Below, one piece after another: positions 42,801 to 50,799 of a DNA stretch of 64,000 nucleotides (position 1 is its first letter; the number at the start of each line of letters is the position of its first letter). Position numbers and translations under genes: made by a program. The notes beneath the pieces are model-generated. The model ran no database searches. It saw nothing but the letters and a program-made list of their open reading frames with translations, and was not told the DNA's origin. Origin of the DNA: Clostridiaceae bacterium Marseille-Q3526. GTDB lineage: Bacteria > Bacillota > Clostridia > Lachnospirales > Lachnospiraceae. Location of the stretch: contig JAGTTS010000001.1 in NCBI GenBank assembly GCA_018223375.1, positions 492,501 to 556,500 of the forward strand. Reading direction: 5' to 3'.

Positions 42801-43601
42801 ATGAAGCTGTTTATCAGCGCTGATATTGAAGGCTGCGTCGGCACGACGCTTGCCAGCGAAACACATAAGGAGACGCCGGAGTACCGCCAGTTTGCAAAAC
42901 GGATGACAGAGGAGGTAAGAATTGTCTGCCAGGCGGCTCTGGAGGCAGGAGCCGACGAGATAGTGGTCAAGGACGGACACGGAGACGCCACTAACATTGA
43001 CTTTACCGCCATGCCGGAGGGCGTGACACTGATCCGCGGAAAGAGCGGCCATCCTTATAATATGATGTTTGGCCTGGACGAGACCTTTGACGGCGTGCTC
43101 TACGTAGGCTATCACGCGCCGGCTGGAAACGGCGGCAATCCCATCAGCCATACCTCTACAGGAAACAGCAACCAGATTCTTTTAAACGGAAAGGTGATGA
43201 GCGAGTTTATGCTCAATACCTACACAGCGGCCATGATGGGCGTGCCGGCCGTCTTTATTTCCGGAGATGAGGGAATCTGCGGACTGGCCAGGGAAATGGT
43301 TCCAGGCATCACCACAGCGGCTGTAAAGAAGGGCGTGGGAGCCTGCACCATCAATATGAGCGTGGCTGCTGCAGACCGGCTTTTAAAAGAGAAGGTGAAG
43401 GAAGCCCTCAGCGGAGATCTGAAGGCCTGCCGGATTGCCATGCCGGAGCAGTTCGAGTACGTAGTGAATTACAAGGATCTGAAGAAAGCGTACCAGATGT
43501 CCTTCTTCCCGGGCGCAGAGCGGGTGGACGAGAGGACAAACCGGGTAGTCAGCAGAGATTATAAGGATATTGTGACAGCTCATTCCTTTATGGTTTACTA
43601 A
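42801..43601 (+). CDS. dppA: D-aminopeptidase DppA (M55)
   Basis: 266 residues from ATG 42801, nine bases after GGAG; the ATG at 42792 is too close to that site. Metal ligands of M55 are visible: Asp/Glu in SADIEGCVGTT, His in VVKDGHGDA and YVGYHAPAG, and Glu in ISGDEGICGL. The Bacillus enzyme is a decameric zinc D-aminopeptidase that releases D-Ala from D-Ala peptides. Placement in the dpp operon, as in Bacillus, suggests use of peptides from cell walls. Confidence 0.93.
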   Translation: MKLFISADIEGCVGTTLASETHKETPEYRQFAKRMTEEVRIVCQAALEAGADEIVVKDGHGDATNIDFTAMPEGVTLIRGKSGHPYNMMFGLDETFDGVLYVGYHAPAGNGGNPISHTSTGNSNQILLNGKVMSEFMLNTYTAAMMGVPAVFISGDEGICGLAREMVPGITTAAVKKGVGACTINMSVAAADRLLKEKVKEALSGDLKACRIAMPEQFEYVVNYKDLKKAYQMSFFPGAERVDERTNRVVSRDYKDIVTAHSFMVY

Positions 43602-43647
43602 AATAGGACAGAACACAGAGCTGACGCAGACAGGAGGAATAAAAACT

Positions 43648-44766
43648 ATGGCAGATTTAAAAATGGTAGAGGACCTTACCAACGCCTTCGGCCCCAGCGG
43701 CTTTGAGGAAGAGGTCGTGCAGGCGGTGAAGAAGCACAGCGGCAGCCTTTATCTGGAGCACGACGCCATGCACAATGTATACGCCTACATGGACGAGGCG
43801 GCGAAGAAACGGTGTATGCCCGAGGCGGACAGAAAACGGCCGGTTCTGATGTTAGACGCCCACTCCGACGAGGTGGGCTTTATGGTTCAGAATATTGAGG
43901 AGAACGGCCTGCTTGATATTATCTGTCTGGGCGGCATTCACAATACGAATATTCCGGCCCACTCTGTCATTGTAAAGAACAGGGCGGGAAAGAAAATCAG
44001 GGGAATCACCACCTCCAAGCCAGTGCATTTTCTGACAGCCGCAGAGCGGGCGGACAATTCCTTAAATATCGAGGATATCAGAATTGACGTGGGGGCTTCC
44101 AGCCGGAGAGAGGTCATGGAGGACTACGGTGTGGCAGTGGGAGATCCAGTGATGCCGGACGTGAAGTTTGAGTACGATGAAGATCACGGTATCTGCTATG
44201 GAAAGGCCTTTGACAACCGTCTGGGCTGCGTGAGCATTCTGAGCACCATGAAGGCGCTTCAGGCTGAGTCAGAGCAGCTGGCCGTGGAGGTAGTGGGCGG
44301 ATTCGCTGCTCAGGAGGAGGTAGGAACGAGAGGAGCCCAGGTGACCTCCCAGCAGCTTCTTCCGGATTTGGCCATTGTGTTTGAGGGATCTCCGGCGGAC
44401 GACTTTTATTTCCGCCCTGGTATCGCCCAGTGCAGCCTGAAGGCGGGAACCCAGATCCGACATATGGATGCCAGCTATGTGTCCAATCCTGAATTTATCC
44501 GCCTGGCCCAGGAAATCGGAGATAAGTGCGGCATCAAATATCAGGACGCCGTACGGCGGGGAGGCAGCACCAACGCAGGAAAGATCAGCCTGACAGGAAA
44601 GGCAGTACCGGTTCTGGTTCTGGGAATCCCGTCCCGGTACGTGCACACTCATTATAATTTCTGTGCCATGGAGGATATTGACGCTACCGTAAAGATGGCT
44701 GTGGAGGTTATCAGAAGCCTTGATAAGGAGCGGATTGACATTGTGATGCGCCGAGGCATTATTTAA
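43648..44766 (+). CDS. M42-family metallo-aminopeptidase
   Basis: 372 residues, ribosome site acaggagg. Co-catalytic metal ligands: His in LMLDAHSDEVGFM, Asp in KAFDNRLGC, Glu-Glu in AAQEEVGTRG, Asp/Glu in VFEGSPADD, and His in RYVHTHYNF. M42 enzymes form dodecameric tetrahedral aminopeptidases that degrade oligopeptides. It is probably the last step of peptide breakdown after import by the Dpp system. The transcript ends at the terminator at 44824. Confidence 0.9.
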   Translation: MADLKMVEDLTNAFGPSGFEEEVVQAVKKHSGSLYLEHDAMHNVYAYMDEAAKKRCMPEADRKRPVLMLDAHSDEVGFMVQNIEENGLLDIICLGGIHNTNIPAHSVIVKNRAGKKIRGITTSKPVHFLTAAERADNSLNIEDIRIDVGASSRREVMEDYGVAVGDPVMPDVKFEYDEDHGICYGKAFDNRLGCVSILSTMKALQAESEQLAVEVVGGFAAQEEVGTRGAQVTSQQLLPDLAIVFEGSPADDFYFRPGIAQCSLKAGTQIRHMDASYVSNPEFIRLAQEIGDKCGIKYQDAVRRGGSTNAGKISLTGKAVPVLVLGIPSRYVHTHYNFCAMEDIDATVKMAVEVIRSLDKERIDIVMRRGII

Positions 44767-44823
44767 TGAAACAGCTGCCAGGGACAGGACAATTTAACAG
44801 TCAGGAGAGAGCCGGCTATTCAG

Positions 44824-44858
44824 ACAGCCGCTGCAGAGAGTTCTGCGGCGGCTGTTTT
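44824..44858 (+). terminator. Terminator of the dpp-peptidase operon
   Basis: ACAGCCGCTGCAGA pairs with TCTGCGGCGGCTGT (one G-T pair), then a short T run. Confidence 0.8.
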
Positions 44859-44885
44859 GAAGATTAAAGAGGAAATTTTTGAGAC

Positions 44886-44922
44886 ATATCAAAAATATAT
44901 GACTGTAATATCAAAAATATAT
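44886..44922 (+). promoter_or_regulatory. Two 15-bp direct repeats upstream of pckA
   Basis: ATATCAAAAATATAT occurs at 44886-44900 and again, identically, at 44908-44922. The starts are 22 bases apart, about two helical turns. They end at the probable -35 element TTTACA (44923-44928), whose partner is TAATAT 18 bases later. Such spacing fits a dimeric activator or repressor site. Confidence 0.6.
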
Positions 44923-44995
44923 TTTACAGATGTCGCATAATAAGTGTAATATATAATCTATAGGTAAAAAATTATAACTGACAGGAGGCAATTTC

Positions 44996-46588
44996 ATGAA
45001 AGAAAACCACAGCTTAGAAATGATTGGAATTCAGAACACCACAGGCAAGGTTCACTACAACTTAAACCCTGCCCGCCTGGTAGAGGAGGCTCTTCGCCGC
45101 GGCGAGGGAGTGCTGACAAATACAGGTGCTCTTTCTGTTACTACAGGCAAGTATACAGGCCGCTCACCGAAAGATAAATTTATCGTTGATACAAAGGATG
45201 TACATGACAAGATTGCCTGGGGAGACGTAAACGTCGCTATCTCTGAAGATGCCTACCAGTCTATTAAAAATAAAATGTTCACATATCTGGCAGATAAGGA
45301 ATTATATGTATTCCAGGGCTTTGCAGGCGCTGATAAGAAGTACACCAGAAAGTTCATGGTTGTCAATGAGTTCGCAAGCCAGAACCTGTTTATCCATCAG
45401 CTGTTAATCAGACCCACAGCAGAGGAACTGGAATCCTATGGTGCAGCAGATTTCACACTGGTTGTAGCTCCAGGCTTTACCTGTGATCCTGCGGTAGACG
45501 GAACACACTCTGAGGCAGCTATTATCGTAAACTTCCAGGAGAAAATTGTACTGATCGCCGGTTCTCAGTATTCAGGAGAGATTAAAAAATCTGTATTCTC
45601 TGTTATGAACTATTTAATGCCTGTTGAGGAAAATGTGCTTCCAATGCACTGCTCCGCAAATATGGATCCTGAGACTCATGAGACGGCTATCTTCTTCGGC
45701 CTTTCCGGAACAGGAAAGACAACTCTGTCTGCAGATCCGGCAAGAAAGCTGATCGGAGACGATGAGCATGGATGGTGTGACAATGGCGTATTCAACTTCG
45801 AGGGAGGCTGCTACGCAAAATGTATCAATCTGGATCCGAAGAACGAGCCGGAGATCTACAGCGCAATCCGTTTCGGCAGCGAGGTGGAGAATGTAGTGAT
45901 CGACCCGGAGACAAGAATTCCTGATTATGATGATGACTCCATCACAGAGAACACACGAGTAGGCTACCCGATTACTTACATTGACAATGCGCAGATTCCA
46001 GGCGTAGGCGGAGTTCCTAAGGTAGTTATTTTCCTGACAGCAGATGCCTTCGGCGTACTTCCTCCAATCTCCAGACTGGATGAGAACGCGGCTATGTACC
46101 ACTTTGTAACAGGCTTCACATCCAAGTTAGCCGGTACAGAGCGCGGAATCAAGGAGCCGCAGCCAACTTTCAGTACCCTGTTCGGCGAGCCGTTCATGCC
46201 GTTAAATCCGTCTGTATACGCAGAGATGTTAGGTGAGAGAATCAGAAAATACAATACAAAGGTTTACCTTGTAAATACAGGATGGACAGGCGGTCCTTAC
46301 GGAGTGGGAAGCAGAATGAAGCTCTCCTACACAAGAGCCATGGTTACAGCTGCATTAAACGGCGAGCTGGAGAAGGCAGAGTACAAGCATGACGACGTAT
46401 TCAATGTAGATGTTCCGCAGTCCTGCCCAGGCGCTCCGGCTGAGATTATGAACCCAAGAGATACATGGGCTGACAAGGCTGCCTACGACGAGGCTGCTGC
46501 AAAGTTAGCTAAAATGTTTAAGGACAACTTTGATAAGAAGTATCCAGATATGCCTGAGGAGATCAAGAACGCAGGCCCAAGAGCATAG
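44996..46588 (+). CDS. pckA: Phosphoenolpyruvate carboxykinase (ATP)
   Basis: 530 residues, ribosome site gacaggaggc. The P-loop GLSGTGKTTLSAD, the kinase-2 region IGDDEHGWCDNGVFNFEGGC and substrate residues (TGRSPKDKFIVD; PITYIDNAQIPG) mark the ATP-type enzyme. In anaerobes it often runs toward oxaloacetate, conserving ATP while fixing CO2. It is expressed alone with an unusual repeat-bearing upstream region and a terminator shared with the convergent LysR gene. Confidence 0.96.
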   Translation: MKENHSLEMIGIQNTTGKVHYNLNPARLVEEALRRGEGVLTNTGALSVTTGKYTGRSPKDKFIVDTKDVHDKIAWGDVNVAISEDAYQSIKNKMFTYLADKELYVFQGFAGADKKYTRKFMVVNEFASQNLFIHQLLIRPTAEELESYGAADFTLVVAPGFTCDPAVDGTHSEAAIIVNFQEKIVLIAGSQYSGEIKKSVFSVMNYLMPVEENVLPMHCSANMDPETHETAIFFGLSGTGKTTLSADPARKLIGDDEHGWCDNGVFNFEGGCYAKCINLDPKNEPEIYSAIRFGSEVENVVIDPETRIPDYDDDSITENTRVGYPITYIDNAQIPGVGGVPKVVIFLTADAFGVLPPISRLDENAAMYHFVTGFTSKLAGTERGIKEPQPTFSTLFGEPFMPLNPSVYAEMLGERIRKYNTKVYLVNTGWTGGPYGVGSRMKLSYTRAMVTAALNGELEKAEYKHDDVFNVDVPQSCPGAPAEIMNPRDTWADKAAYDEAAAKLAKMFKDNFDKKYPDMPEEIKNAGPRA

Positions 46589-46628
46589 TTTTAAGGGCGT
46601 GCTAAAATCAGCTTTTCCTGGCTGAAAT

Positions 46629-46690
46629 AAAAACAGGAGCAGATATCTCTCTGCAGCCCAATGTGCTGGCAGGAGACTGCTCCTGTTTTT
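46629..46690. terminator. Bidirectional terminator between pckA and the LysR gene
   Basis: AAAACAGGAGCAG (about 46630-46642) pairs with CTGCTCCTGTTTT (46677-46689), with T runs on both strands. Confidence 0.85.
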
Positions 46691-47599
46691 CTATTCTGTT
46701 TTTTCCTGTTCCAGAAGCAGATTTACCAGCTGGGCAGCTGGCTGACTTAAAGGCCGGCTTGAATCTTCGATAAGACTGCAGCGCCTGGCGGGAGGCTCCT
46801 TGGCCAGGGGGATCCGGACAACACAGCCGGAGGACAGAGCAGTTTCAGCCAGGCGTTCAGAAAGAAAGCCGATTCCCAAACCGTTTTGTATCAGACTAAG
46901 CATCTGTTCTGCAGAGGATGCCTCGATATCAGGAACCGGGGAGAATCCCAGACTTTGATAAAAAGAACGATAAAATTCAAAGGATTCGGCACTCCTTCCC
47001 AGTGTTATGAGGGGAAATCCGGAGAGTTCTGCCGGATATCTGGGACGATCCGCTAAAAAGCTGCATTGTCTGGATCCAATCAGGACTTCCCTGAATTCTT
47101 TCAGCGGTGTTTCTCTGAATGGCGACTCTGTTTTCTCTGGTTCTTCAGACAGAGCAGACAGGGCGAAGTCAATCTGCTCCTTTTTCAGAAGCAGGACAGC
47201 CTGCGTTTTGTCGGCAGATACCAAGCGCAGCCTGATTCCTGGAAACAGGCTGTGAAACTTGATCAGCTTTGGAAGCAGGACTTCATGGAACGCGCTGCTG
47301 CTGACACCGACAGAGACGCTGCCGCTTTGAAGTTCACGGTTCTGTCCCAGTTCCATCTCAGCAGCCTGGAGCTGCCTGTAGGCGATGGAGACATGAGAAA
47401 ACAGGCGCTCCCCTTCCGGCGTCAGTTCTACACCCCGGTTTGAACGGACAAACAGCTGACATCCCAGCTGATTTTCCAGGTTGTTCATGGAACGGGTGAT
47501 ATTAGGCTGATTATTCAGCAGGACATGGGCCGCCTGTGTGAAGCTTTTGTATTTGGCTACATAGTAAAAAATCCGGTAGTAATCGTAATTGATTTCCAT
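46691..47599 (-). CDS. LysR-family transcriptional regulator
   Basis: 302 residues. The N-terminal HTH is MEINYDYYRIFYYVAKYKSF-TQAAHVLLNNQPNITRSMNNLE, followed by a periplasmic-binding-like effector domain. It is encoded 29 bases after the DUF4392 gene on the same strand, so it is co-transcribed from the promoter at 48685-48713. It probably regulates that gene or the divergent DUF3870 gene. The ligand is unknown; a D-glutamate-related metabolite is a guess from the neighbour. Confidence 0.9.
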   Translation of the reverse strand: MEINYDYYRIFYYVAKYKSFTQAAHVLLNNQPNITRSMNNLENQLGCQLFVRSNRGVELTPEGERLFSHVSIAYRQLQAAEMELGQNRELQSGSVSVGVSSSAFHEVLLPKLIKFHSLFPGIRLRLVSADKTQAVLLLKKEQIDFALSALSEEPEKTESPFRETPLKEFREVLIGSRQCSFLADRPRYPAELSGFPLITLGRSAESFEFYRSFYQSLGFSPVPDIEASSAEQMLSLIQNGLGIGFLSERLAETALSSGCVVRIPLAKEPPARRCSLIEDSSRPLSQPAAQLVNLLLEQEKTE

Positions 47600-47628
47600 G
47601 AAGTCTCCTTTGTAGGTCAGGACAGGAA

Positions 47629-48516
47629 TCAGGCGGCTCCCAGCTTCAGTTCTTCAAGAACCAGGGAAGAAACTTCTTTTAAAATTTCCAGATGTACAGC
47701 CAGAGGGAGACGGTCTACAGTCATTTCACGAAGTCCTGTGGCGCCGTCTGCTCCTCCGGCCTGAAGGACGCGGCGGAGCATTTCCGTTTCCTGCTCTTCA
47801 TCCGGAAGCAGAAATTTCTGCGTTTCTCTGGAGAGAAGAGCGGCGGCTCCGATTCCCCACCAGTTAGATACTCCGCTGGCCAAGGCATAGTCGGCACCCT
47901 GCTGAGAGCAGATTTCGCTGCCAAAGGGAACGAAAGATTCTATCTCTTTTCGGAACGCGCCCATACCCATTTCGTTTCCGCCGTCCCCTATGGAAATTGT
48001 GCAGATGTTCTTTTCTCTGGCAAGGGAGAGAAAGCAGTCGGCGTCCGCAGTCATTGAATCAATGACAATACCCCGCATATTGTGATAATGGCCGTCGCAG
48101 GCTTTGCCAGGCCGTTCCAGAGTAACTACATGGGTGGGAGAAAAGGCGTCTAAAAGATCCTCTGCAAAGGATTCAGCGCCTGTCTCCGGAATTACAGCTA
48201 TTCTGGCTTCGCGGCAGCGGACAGAGAGGGCAGCCTTGAGAATAGCTGAGGAATGGCAGTCTGTCACAGCCATAACCTGACACCCGTTTGCTTCCAGGGC
48301 AAAGGCTAAATCTGCGGTTCCCAAAGGTCCGTCCGTCTCTCCTGTCACTGTTTGGTCGGGGCAGATAACAGGAAAGCCAGTGAGAATAAGAACGCGCCTG
48401 GCCTGCGCGAGTTCTCTGGAAACAAGATCCAGATCCGCCTCTGGAAGAGCCTTCATAAGTCCGCGGCTGCCGAAATCCTGTCTCATAATCGAATTAAGTT
48501 TACTGAAAAAAGTCAT
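47629..48516 (-). CDS. DUF4392 protein, D-glutamate-cyclase-like
   Basis: 295 residues with motifs of the family to which the C-terminal domain of human D-glutamate cyclase belongs: VLILTGFPVICPDQTVTGET-DGPLGTADLAFAL, then IGDGGNEMGMGAF and SGVSNWWGIGAAALLS. In mammals the enzyme converts D-glutamate to 5-oxo-proline. In this species the role is inferred only. Ribosome site aatgggagg. It is preceded by a long leader with a terminator (48575-48612) and followed by a LysR regulator. Confidence 0.8.
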   Translation of the reverse strand: MTFFSKLNSIMRQDFGSRGLMKALPEADLDLVSRELAQARRVLILTGFPVICPDQTVTGETDGPLGTADLAFALEANGCQVMAVTDCHSSAILKAALSVRCREARIAVIPETGAESFAEDLLDAFSPTHVVTLERPGKACDGHYHNMRGIVIDSMTADADCFLSLAREKNICTISIGDGGNEMGMGAFRKEIESFVPFGSEICSQQGADYALASGVSNWWGIGAAALLSRETQKFLLPDEEQETEMLRRVLQAGGADGATGLREMTVDRLPLAVHLEILKEVSSLVLEELKLGAA

Positions 48517-48574
48517 ATTGAACCTCCCATTTTGAGCTGTTTTTCTGTCTGTTTTCTGTCAGGATACAGTCTGG

Positions 48575-48612
48575 ACAAACAAAAAAAGCCACTCCTCCTG
48601 TTCAGATTCATG
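48575..48612 (-). terminator. Leader terminator/attenuator upstream of the DUF4392 gene
   Basis: On the minus strand AGCCA and TGGCT form a short stem followed by seven T, between the promoter (48685-48713) and the coding region. A competing stem CTCCTG/CAGGAG in the same leader could block it, suggesting conditional read-through. Confidence 0.5.
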
Positions 48613-48684
48613 GCTCTTATTTACAATGGGATCATCCGGGCAGGAGTCCCTATAAATAAAAGAATCCGTATGATTTTCAGTATC

Positions 48685-48713
48685 ATTGTACCGTTTTTAA
48701 CACGGGGTGTCAA
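48685..48713 (-). promoter_or_regulatory. Promoter of the DUF4392-LysR operon
   Basis: On the minus strand: TTGACA (48713-48708), a 17-base spacer, TACAAT (48690-48685). Near consensus; it gives a leader of about 160 bases. Confidence 0.75.
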
Positions 48714-48735
48714 GGACTATCATCAGACCGGCACG

Positions 48736-48759
48736 ACAAATTTTGGAGGAAAAATTTGT
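48736..48759. repeat. 9-bp inverted repeat around GGAGGA
   Basis: ACAAATTTT (48736-48744) and AAAATTTGT (48751-48759) flank GGAGGA. It lies between the divergent promoters and is a candidate LysR operator or a leader hairpin of the DUF3870 gene. Confidence 0.45.
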
Positions 48760-48828
48760 TATTTCTGCGCCTGCTGTGACAAAGGTGCGGATAATACAGA
48801 ATAGTAGTCTGTAAAAGGAGAAAAGTAT

Positions 48829-49170
48829 ATGAAATATGAAAAAAATACTATTTTAATTGTAGGACAGGCCAAGCCCAGCCGCGAAGACGCCATTTACAGC
48901 CTTCACGGGGAGTTTTACATCAGCCTGGTACTGGAGAAAAAGAGCGGAACCATTATCAATATGGACTGCAATACGATTTTGGGAGTAACCAGGGATTTTG
49001 TAGCAGATATGATAGTTGGAAAAAGCCTGAAAACAGATATGGAGCTGCTGGAAAAGGAAATCAGAAGCCGTTATTTTGCTATGACGCAGAAGCCGCTTAT
49101 CGCCTGTTTGAAGGATGCCTGCAATCGGTATGCCATGGTTCTGGAAAAGGAGAGAGAAAAAGAAAAATAG
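48829..49170 (+). CDS. DUF3870 domain protein
   Basis: 113 residues with ribosome site aaaaggag. The family pattern is visible in KNTILIVGQAKPSREDAIYS and GVTRDFVADMIVGKSL. Function unknown; the family is common in Clostridia and often lies beside amino-acid metabolism genes. Here it is divergent from the D-glutamate-cyclase-like gene and ends at a palindromic terminator shared with the purF-like gene. Confidence 0.78.
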   Translation: MKYEKNTILIVGQAKPSREDAIYSLHGEFYISLVLEKKSGTIINMDCNTILGVTRDFVADMIVGKSLKTDMELLEKEIRSRYFAMTQKPLIACLKDACNRYAMVLEKEREKEK

Positions 49171-49180
49171 AACCAGATAG

Positions 49181-49213
49181 AATTGAGAGATCCGGCAGCC
49201 GGATCTCTCAATT
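49181..49213. terminator. Bidirectional terminator
   Basis: AATTGAGAGATCCGGC pairs with GCCGGATCTCTCAATT across a one-base centre; the T-rich ends suit both converging genes. Confidence 0.8.
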
Positions 49214-49225
49214 TCAGTATCAGGA

Positions 49226-50632
49226 CTATTCTTTTCCGCTCCAGCAGTAGGTACAGAGCTTGCAGGGAGAAATTCCGATGGATTCCACCAGATCGTCCAG
49301 ACGATGGAACTGAAGCGTAGTGAAATTTAGTTTTTTGCGGATTTCTTCTACCATTTCCTTATAGTTTGTACTGTCTGGATTTGCATAATCGGCTAACAGC
49401 TCTTCGGAGACATTTTCTCCCTCCCGTTCTCTGATAATCCGGCGTGTGATCAGATCCATCTCAGAGTTGGAGCGGGAGAAGTTCAGATATTTGCATCCAA
49501 ACATTAAAGGCGGGCAGGCCGGGCGGATATGTACTGCCTTAGCTCCGCTTTCATATAAAAATTCGGTCGTTTCGCCCAGCTGTGTTCCGCGTACAATGGA
49601 ATCGTCAATTAAAAGCAGGCTTTTATTGCGGATCAGAGTATCTACCGGGATCAGCTTCATGCGGGCAATCAGGCTTCTCTGATTCTGGTTGGCCGGCATG
49701 AAGGAACGAGGCCAGGTCGGAGTATATTTAATAAACGGACGGGCAAAAGGAATACCGGATTCATTGGCATATCCGACTGCATGGGCAATACCGGAATCTG
49801 GAATGCCGGCCACCAGGTCTGCGTCAGAGTGATCCCGTTTCGCCAGCATTTTTCCACAGGCATAACGCATGGCCTCTACATTGACGCCTTCATAGGTGGA
49901 GGTAGGATAGCCGTAATAAACCCACAGGAAAGAGCAGATTTTCATCTCTTCTCTGGGCTTGCTTAATATTTCAAAGCCATCCGGAGTCATAAAGACAATC
50001 TCTCCAGGCCCTAATTCGTGGCAGTCCTTATATCCCAGATTAATATAAGCGAAGCTTTCAAAGGAAACGCAGTAGGCGCCTTCCTTCTTGCCGATCATGG
50101 CGGGAGTGCGTCCTAACCGGTCTCTTGAAACGTAAATTCCCTCTGGCGTCAGAATAAGGATACTCATGGAACCCTTGATCCGCTCCTGAGCATAGAGAAG
50201 GCCGTCTACAATAGACTCTTTCTGATTGATGATAGCGGCCACCAGCTCTGTGGCGTTTATCTTTCCGCCGCTCATCTCCAGGAAGTGGATATGGCCTTTT
50301 TCGTAAGCTTCCTTAACTAATTCCTGCTCATTGGAAATTTTTCCCACAGCGGTGATAGCATAGCTTCCCAGGTGAGACTGAATTAAGAGAGGCTGGGGAT
50401 CCATATCGGAAATACATCCGATTCCCAGATTTCCTGTCAGCTCGTCTACATCGCGCTCAAATTTTGTACGAAACGGGGAATTTTCGATATTGTGAATGGA
50501 ACGATTGAAACCGTCCGGTCCATAGACAGCCATACCGCCTCTCCTCGTTCCTAAATGAGAATGATAGTCTACTCCAAAGAATAAATCCAAAGTGCAGTTT
50601 GTTTTTGAGGTTACACCAAAAAATCCGCCCAT
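49226..50632 (-). CDS. Amidophosphoribosyltransferase-like protein lacking the glutaminase active site
   Basis: 468 residues, ribosome site aaaggaagg. The C-terminal phosphoribosyltransferase part is intact (PRPP loop LLLIDDSIVRGTQLGETTEF; DLVAGIPDSGIAHAVGY), as are the Cys residues that bind the [4Fe-4S] cluster in Bacillus PurF (ICSFLWVYY, RPACPPLMFGCKY, CKLCTYCW). The N-terminal Ntn domain begins MGGFFGV where the family has a catalytic Cys (CGIxG). The glutamine-pocket motifs HRGQ, R-Y-S-T and H-N-G are replaced (HLGTRRGG, GIGCISD, AVGKISN). It cannot use glutamine in the normal way, so it may use ammonia or have another role. Not preceded by other pur genes. Confidence 0.85.
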   Translation of the reverse strand: MGGFFGVTSKTNCTLDLFFGVDYHSHLGTRRGGMAVYGPDGFNRSIHNIENSPFRTKFERDVDELTGNLGIGCISDMDPQPLLIQSHLGSYAITAVGKISNEQELVKEAYEKGHIHFLEMSGGKINATELVAAIINQKESIVDGLLYAQERIKGSMSILILTPEGIYVSRDRLGRTPAMIGKKEGAYCVSFESFAYINLGYKDCHELGPGEIVFMTPDGFEILSKPREEMKICSFLWVYYGYPTSTYEGVNVEAMRYACGKMLAKRDHSDADLVAGIPDSGIAHAVGYANESGIPFARPFIKYTPTWPRSFMPANQNQRSLIARMKLIPVDTLIRNKSLLLIDDSIVRGTQLGETTEFLYESGAKAVHIRPACPPLMFGCKYLNFSRSNSEMDLITRRIIREREGENVSEELLADYANPDSTNYKEMVEEIRKKLNFTTLQFHRLDDLVESIGISPCKLCTYCWSGKE

Positions 50633-50799
50633 TTTTTCCTTCCTTTCAGTCGTAACGATTCTTGATTGATAATAGTTTTATGTGCCTGAAGGCACAGATC
50701 AATTCTATCTTAGCATATATAAGGTAAATAGGACAATAGAATTTATTTATTAAAAATTTTAATAAAAAATGGGCGGTTTTTCAATAAAAAATGAATCGC

